Source: Candidatus Eiseniibacteriota bacterium (GTDB lineage: Bacteria; Arandabacterota; Arandabacteria; Arandabacterales; Arandabacteraceae). Taken from it: DNA of 8,517 nucleotides. The stretch's first letter is position 1, and the number at the start of each line of letters is the position of its first letter. Location: contig JAUVJV010000068.1 of the NCBI GenBank assembly GCA_030592245.1, positions 1 to 8,517 of the forward strand. Direction: 5' to 3'. Under the pieces are notes generated by a model, which was given only the letters and a program-made list of their open reading frames with translations, made no database searches and was not told where the DNA came from. Below are positions 5,162-8,517 of this stretch, piece by piece. The position numbers and the translations under genes are program-made.

Positions 5162-5173
5162 GTCTTGTTTCTT

Positions 5174-5182
5174 GGGGGGGGG
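5174..5182 (+). promoter_or_regulatory. Nine-G homopolymer serving as ribosome binding region of korA
   Basis: Nine consecutive G end 3 nt before the ATG at 5186. No AGGAGG is nearby, so this tract is the only possible SD. Homopolymeric G tracts are length-unstable, which could alter translation. An in-frame ATG at 5150 would place the tract inside the gene, but the residues it adds do not belong to the family. Confidence 0.45.
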
Positions 5183-5185
5183 CTT

Positions 5186-6838
5186 ATGGAAGATTACTCG
5201 GTTCTTATCGGAGGTCAGGCCGGCGACGGCATACGCCAGGTTGGAACCCTTGTCGCCAGGCTCTTTAGCTCACTGGGCTACCGCATCTACTACTGGGATG
5301 ACTATCCGTCCTTGATAAGAGGCGGCCACAACTTCGGTCTTATTCGCGCCTGCGAGACCCACATCCAGGCATACAGGGAAAGTGTCGACATCGTTGTCGC
5401 CCTCAACGAGGAAACAGCGAAGAAGCACCAGTGGCGCCTCAGGCAAGGCGGCATGCTGATCTACGATGAGGATGTCTTCAAGGCGGAAGGCTGCGGTCTG
5501 AGGCTCACGAGCATGGTGAAGGATGCCGGCGGCAAGCCCGTGATGCGGAACGTGGCCGCGCTGGGGGCGATCGCCAGAAGCCTGGGAATCGAATGGGATG
5601 TGCTCGAAGGCGTCATCAAGACGGCGGTCAGAAAAGAGCCCGAGCTCAATCTGAAGATTGCACGGACGTCCTTTGATGCCGCTTGCATGCCTGAGTTCAA
5701 GGTCGAGCGTCTCAGCGCACCAGCGCTTCCTTTGATTCAGGGCAATGAAGCCATCGCCCTCGGAGCCGCGAGGGCGGGCCTTAAGCTCTATGTGGCATAT
5801 CCCATGACCCCATCCTCCAGCATCCTGCATTTCCTGGCTGCCAACGAGGAGGAGCTCGGGCTTGTGACATACCATCCGGAGAACGAAATCGCCGCCGTGA
5901 TCGCCGCCGTCGGTGGGGCGTATGCGGGGGCAAGGACAATGGTGGGTTCCGCCGGTGGAGGTTTTGCCCTCATGGTGGAAGGCGTGAGCCTCTGTGGCCA
6001 GAGTGAGATGCCCGTTGTATTCGCGGTGTCCCAGCGGCCGGGCCCGAGCACCGGAGTTCCTACCTATACCACTCAGGGCGATCTCTCATTTGTGCTGAGT
6101 GCCGGCCACGGTGAATTCCTGAGGCTGGTCCTCGCCCCGGGAGATCCTGACGAAGCCTTCCTCCTTACCGGGCTGGCAATGAACATGGCCTGGAAATACC
6201 AGATACCCACTTTCGTCTTAACCGATAAGAACCTGAGCGAAAGCACTTACTCCTTCAAGAGCAAGGGAGACGAGGTCACGCGCGAAGAGGGCCTCATCTG
6301 GGACGGCAAGGGAGAGTACAAGCGGTACCGGAAGAGCGAAGGCGGGGTGTCCCCCCTGGCCTTCCCCGGAACGAAGGGAATCGTGGTCAAGGGAACCAGC
6401 TATGAACACGATGAAGCCGGAATCACCGTCGAGGATCCTGAAGGCATCTCCTCGATGCAGGACAAGCGGCTGGGCAAGCGCGTGGCCCTCCTGGAGGACC
6501 TGGAGCGGATGGACACAGTCAAGGTTCATGGGGACGTGAAGGCTAAGACTGCGCTTCTCACCTGGGGATCGACCAAGGGTGCCTGCATTGAGACTGCGGA
6601 GAGCCTGGGGCTTAAGGTCATTCAGCCCACGGTACTCGAGCCTTTCCCGGTGGCCTCGATAGAGAAAGCTCTTGAAGGTGTGGAGAAGCTTATCGGGGTC
6701 GAGAACAACGCTACCGCGCAGCTCGCCGGCCTGCTCAGGTGCCACGGCATCAGGGTTGATGAGACCATACTTCAATATGACGGGAGGCCTTTCTCGGTCG
6801 ATGGGCTGAAGAAAAGGGTAGAGGAGGTGACCGCATGA
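5186..6838 (+). CDS. korA: 2-oxoacid:ferredoxin oxidoreductase, fused gamma-alpha subunit
   Basis: A 550-residue protein, normal for the fused gamma-alpha subunit of two-subunit 2-oxoacid:ferredoxin oxidoreductases. The gamma domain covers about 1-175: VLIGGQAGDGI (6-16), WDDYPSLIRGGHNF (37-50) and NEETAKKHQW (74-83). The alpha (pyrimidine-binding) domain follows from about 184: GNEAIALGAARAG, YPMTPSSS (205-212, with Thr208), HPENEIAA (230-237), GSAGGGFALMVEG (254-266) and QRPGPSTGVPTYTTQGDL (283-300). A C-terminal transketolase-like domain (about 450-550) completes it. With KorB it converts 2-oxoacid plus CoA and oxidised ferredoxin to acyl-CoA, CO2 and reduced ferredoxin. Sequence alone does not tell 2-oxoglutarate from pyruvate or branched-chain acids, so korA is a family name here. 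The start at 5186 is chosen because MEDYSVLIGG fits the family; the stop overlaps the korB start (ATGA). Confidence 0.9.
   Translation: MEDYSVLIGGQAGDGIRQVGTLVARLFSSLGYRIYYWDDYPSLIRGGHNFGLIRACETHIQAYRESVDIVVALNEETAKKHQWRLRQGGMLIYDEDVFKAEGCGLRLTSMVKDAGGKPVMRNVAALGAIARSLGIEWDVLEGVIKTAVRKEPELNLKIARTSFDAACMPEFKVERLSAPALPLIQGNEAIALGAARAGLKLYVAYPMTPSSSILHFLAANEEELGLVTYHPENEIAAVIAAVGGAYAGARTMVGSAGGGFALMVEGVSLCGQSEMPVVFAVSQRPGPSTGVPTYTTQGDLSFVLSAGHGEFLRLVLAPGDPDEAFLLTGLAMNMAWKYQIPTFVLTDKNLSESTYSFKSKGDEVTREEGLIWDGKGEYKRYRKSEGGVSPLAFPGTKGIVVKGTSYEHDEAGITVEDPEGISSMQDKRLGKRVALLEDLERMDTVKVHGDVKAKTALLTWGSTKGACIETAESLGLKVIQPTVLEPFPVASIEKALEGVEKLIGVENNATAQLAGLLRCHGIRVDETILQYDGRPFSVDGLKKRVEEVTA
6822..6830 (+). 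promoter_or_regulatory. Ribosome binding site of korB within the korA end
   Basis: AGGAGGTGA, 4 nt before the korB ATG at 6835 and inside the last korA codons. With the ATGA overlap this indicates translational coupling and equal subunit supply. Confidence 0.75.
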
Positions 6839-7704
6839 GCGAACTGAGCTTAAGCACTTATGCAGAGAACACATGGTGCAAGGGGTGCGGGAACTTCGGA
6901 ATCCTCTCAGCCATAGGGGATGCCATAAAGGGTCTTGAGGCCGAAGGCATACCTCTGGAGAGATTCGCGATCGCCTCGGGTATCGGCTGCCATGCCAAGA
7001 TTGTCGACTACATCAACGTGAACAGCTTCTACTCGCTCCACGGCAGGGTACTGCCAACGATCACGGGCATCAAGCTGGCGAACAAGGATCTCAAGGTGAT
7101 CGGGTTCGCAGGCGACGGGGATGCATACGGTGAAGGTATCGCCCATCTGATCGCGGCAGCCAAGCGCAACATCGATGTTACGATGGTGATCCATAACAAC
7201 CGCGTATACGGCCTGACCACGGGCCAGTTCACACCGACGAGCCCTGTTGGATTCAAGGGGCGCTCCACCCCGAGAGGGAGCATCGAGCAGCCGCTTAATC
7301 CGCTTGAGCTCATGCTTGCGGCAGGCGCCACCTTTGTGGCAAGGGGGTACACCACCAGGACCGATCACCTGGTGGATCTGATGAGGCAAGCCATCCTTCA
7401 TCACGGCTTCGCCTTCATCGATGTGCTCCAGCCCTGCTTCACCTTCTTTAATACTTACAAGTACTATAACAAGCGGGTCTATGAAATCGACGGGCATGAT
7501 ACCTCCGATATCGAGGCGGCCCGCCGCCTGGCGCTGGAGTGGAGGGACAGGGAAGACGACAAGATCCCAATAGGTGTTTTCTATAAGGTGGAGAAGCCGA
7601 CCTTCGATGACGGGATGCTCCGTGGGGGTATGGTACTCTCGGGCGACACCGAAGTGCCCGACATCGGCAAATTCACCAACCTGGGGTCAGGTACCGATTT
7701 GTGA
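6835..7704 (+). CDS. korB: 2-oxoacid:ferredoxin oxidoreductase, beta subunit (TPP-binding)
   Basis: A 289-residue beta subunit carrying thiamine diphosphate and the single [4Fe-4S] cluster of the KorAB type. WCKGCGNFGI (14-23) gives Cys15 and Cys18, GIGCH (49-53) gives Cys52, and QPCFTF (199-204) gives Cys201: the four expected cluster ligands. The TPP/Mg site is FAGDGDAYGEG (91-101) with HNNRVYGLTTGQ (120-131). The segment TPTSPVGFKGRSTPRG (133-148) is typical of the family. Length matches the usual 280-300 residues. No separate ferredoxin-like delta subunit lies next to it, as expected for two-subunit enzymes that use free ferredoxin. It overlaps korA by 4 nt and is followed by trmO after 63 nt. 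Confidence 0.93.
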   Translation: MSELSLSTYAENTWCKGCGNFGILSAIGDAIKGLEAEGIPLERFAIASGIGCHAKIVDYINVNSFYSLHGRVLPTITGIKLANKDLKVIGFAGDGDAYGEGIAHLIAAAKRNIDVTMVIHNNRVYGLTTGQFTPTSPVGFKGRSTPRGSIEQPLNPLELMLAAGATFVARGYTTRTDHLVDLMRQAILHHGFAFIDVLQPCFTFFNTYKYYNKRVYEIDGHDTSDIEAARRLALEWRDREDDKIPIGVFYKVEKPTFDDGMLRGGMVLSGDTEVPDIGKFTNLGSGTDL

Positions 7705-7712
7705 ATTTGCCG
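7665..7712 (+). terminator. 12-bp perfect inverted repeat across the korB stop codon
   Basis: CGGCAAATTCAC (7665-7676, encoding part of IGKFTN) is exactly complementary to GTGAATTTGCCG (7701-7712), which contains the korB TGA; a small CCTG/CAGG hairpin lies in the loop. There is no T-run, so intrinsic termination is doubtful; mRNA stabilisation or modulation of trmO read-through are alternatives. A partial third copy of the right arm follows (7716-7724). Confidence 0.45.
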
Positions 7713-7724
7713 GATTGTGAATTT
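7700..7724 (+). repeat. Short direct repeat TGTGAATTT after the korB stop
   Basis: TGTGAATTT occurs at 7700-7708 and again at 7716-7724 (16-bp period). Both copies can pair with AAATTCAC at 7669-7676, giving alternative hairpins. Confidence 0.5.
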
Positions 7725-7757
7725 CAACGCCGAAGGTCCCCCGCAGGGCCCAGGTAC

Positions 7758-7765
7758 AGGAGGTG
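7758..7765 (+). promoter_or_regulatory. Ribosome binding site of trmO
   Basis: AGGAGGTG ends 2 nt before the ATG at 7768 and 5 nt before an immediately following GTG at 7771. Either codon could be the true initiator; they differ by one residue. Confidence 0.6.
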
Positions 7766-7767
7766 GC

Positions 7768-8256
7768 ATGGTGGACAAAGTGGTTTTCGAGCCCATAGGC
7801 GTAATTCATACTCCGTTCAAAGCCCCTGAGAACATGCCCGTGCAGCCGGCCCGGGGCAAGGACATCGAGGGTTGGGTGGAGGTCGATCCCCGCTATGAGG
7901 AAGCGCTGGCCGATCTCGCGGGCTTCTCCCACATCTACCTGATCTTTCATTTCCACCGTTCGAAGGGTTACTCGCTCAAGGTAGTTCCGCACCTGGATAC
8001 CGAGAAGCGCGGGCTCTTTGCGACACGGGCGCCCAGGCGGCCCAACCCGATAGGGATCTCTGTCGTAAGGCTTAAGAAGATCGAAGGCAACAAACTTCAC
8101 ATCTGCGATCTCGACATGCTGGATGGCACCCCGCTTCTTGATATTAAGCCCTGCGTGCGGGAATTTGATGCCGCGAACGGTCTGCGGATAGGCTGGCTCG
8201 ATGGCAAGGCGTCCCCCGCACGAACCCACCCGTCCGATGACCGGTTCGCAGACTGA
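7768..8256 (+). CDS. trmO: tRNA (N6-threonylcarbamoyladenosine-37-N6)-methyltransferase, TrmO/TsaA family
   Basis: A 162-residue protein of the TrmO (YaeB, UPF0066) family, which uses S-adenosylmethionine to methylate t6A37 of certain threonine tRNAs to m6t6A. The family signature is strong: FEPIGVIHTPF (7-17), GWVEVDPRYEEAL (35-47), GFSHIYLIFHFH (52-63), GLFATRAPRRPNPIGISVVRL (82-102) and LDGTPLLDIKPCVREFD (118-134). It is shorter than E. coli TrmO (235 residues) because it lacks the C-terminal domain, as do many bacterial and archaeal members. Some short homologues have not been tested as tRNA enzymes, so exact substrate is inferred. The last 20 residues (about 143-162) are polar and unconserved-looking. 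It lies 63 nt after korB on the same strand and its stop is 6 nt from the convergent gene's stop. Confidence 0.9.
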   Translation: MVDKVVFEPIGVIHTPFKAPENMPVQPARGKDIEGWVEVDPRYEEALADLAGFSHIYLIFHFHRSKGYSLKVVPHLDTEKRGLFATRAPRRPNPIGISVVRLKKIEGNKLHICDLDMLDGTPLLDIKPCVREFDAANGLRIGWLDGKASPARTHPSDDRFAD

Positions 8257-8262
8257 AGTATC

Positions 8263-8517
8263 CTAGCGAACTATGAGTACCTTCTCGACCAGGTTCAGTT
8301 CCTCAGCATTGAGTACCACAAAGTAGAACCCCGGGGCCAGGCGGTTGCCAGAGGTGTCCCGGCTATTCCAGGAAACCGAGTGGTGCCCCGTTGACCGCGG
8401 CTCATTGAGCACATTGTTGACGAGTCGTCCCCTGATGTCGTATACGCCGAGCTTCACCTGGCCCGAAACGGGCAAGTGGAACTCAATGATGACACTGCCG
8501 GCTGATTGGCTCTCTCC
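8263..8517 (-). CDS. C-terminal part of a secreted protein with a FlgD/T9SS-type sorting domain
   Basis: The minus-strand frame is open from the window edge to TAG at 8265-8263, giving the last 84 residues of a longer protein. They form a FlgD-like/T9SS type A C-terminal domain: GSVIIEFHLPVSGQVKLGVYD (about 7-27), IRGRLV (28-33), TGHHSVSWNSRDTSGNRLAPG (about 43-63), YFVVLNAEE (65-73) and a final KVLIVR. The ending K-V-x-I-V-R is the usual terminus of type IX-like sorting domains, which hold proteins at or export them to the cell surface. A TTG at 8475 could be read as a start but sits inside the domain, so the gene clearly begins beyond the window. The rest of the protein, and thus its function, is not visible. 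Confidence 0.85.
   Translation of the reverse strand, partial: GESQSAGSVIIEFHLPVSGQVKLGVYDIRGRLVNNVLNEPRSTGHHSVSWNSRDTSGNRLAPGFYFVVLNAEELNLVEKVLIVR

Noticed and set aside
5150..5185. Earlier korA start at ATG 5150
   Set aside because: It would add residues including a run of Gly from the G tract that do not belong to the family; MEDYSVLIGG at 5186 is the usual N-terminus.
5270..5875. Long minus-strand ORF of 201 residues opposite korA, and similar ones at 6218-6874 and 6907-7497
   Set aside because: They are shadows of strongly conserved korA and korB frames, without ribosome binding sites or recognisable domains.
8263..8475. Complete 70-residue protein starting at TTG 8475
   Set aside because: The frame is open to the window edge and the residues before the TTG (GSVIIEFH) are part of the same Ig-like domain, so it is the end of a longer gene.

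Overview
The window is GC-rich by eye and comes from a bacterium. It holds ten protein-coding genes (two cut by the window edges) and several structured intergenic stretches. Three things hint at the host: two proteins with FlgD-type Ig-like folds like those at the C-termini of secreted proteins in FCB-related and uncultivated phyla, a two-subunit 2-oxoacid:ferredoxin oxidoreductase (usually an anaerobic trait), and a membrane-anchored arylsulfotransferase-like propeller. An Eisenbacteria-, Latescibacterota- or Fermentibacterota-like host would fit, but this is inference and nothing here fixes the taxon.

Layout. 1-504 is the 3' part of a crotonase-family gene, followed by a small secreted FlgD-like protein (556-996). 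A membrane-anchored arylsulfotransferase-family protein lies on the minus strand (2405-1122). A divergent TPR-protein gene (2829-3581) has a very good sigma-70-type promoter (2595-2623) and a leader of about 200 nt with several potential stems; a 15-bp direct repeat (2512-2551) sits between the two divergent genes. After the TPR gene comes about 300 bases without a gene (3582-3884). It contains strong nested hairpins and an AT-rich island with back-to-back TTGACA boxes, and could encode a small RNA on the minus strand. Next are a small unknown ORF (3912-4124), a HIT-family nucleotide hydrolase (4129-4539) and an AhpE-like peroxiredoxin (4625-5083), all on the plus strand. An imperfect REP-like palindrome and a run of nine G precede korA-korB (5186-7704), which overlap by 4 nt and encode a 2-oxoacid:ferredoxin oxidoreductase. 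trmO (7768-8256) follows 63 nt later and is probably co-transcribed. Converging on it from the right edge is the C-terminal part of a FlgD/T9SS-like sorting-domain protein (8517-8263, minus).

How the parts relate. korA and korB form one enzyme that oxidatively decarboxylates a 2-oxoacid to its acyl-CoA and reduces ferredoxin. HIT and peroxiredoxin are housekeeping/stress functions that may share a transcript. The crotonase belongs to acyl-CoA metabolism but is far from korAB, so no pathway link is claimed. The two FlgD-like proteins and the sulfotransferase-like protein belong to the cell envelope or secretome. I see no defence island, prophage, CRISPR array, tRNA or rRNA. The most unusual material is non-coding: 3600-3835, the leader of the TPR gene, and the competing inverted repeats at the korB stop.
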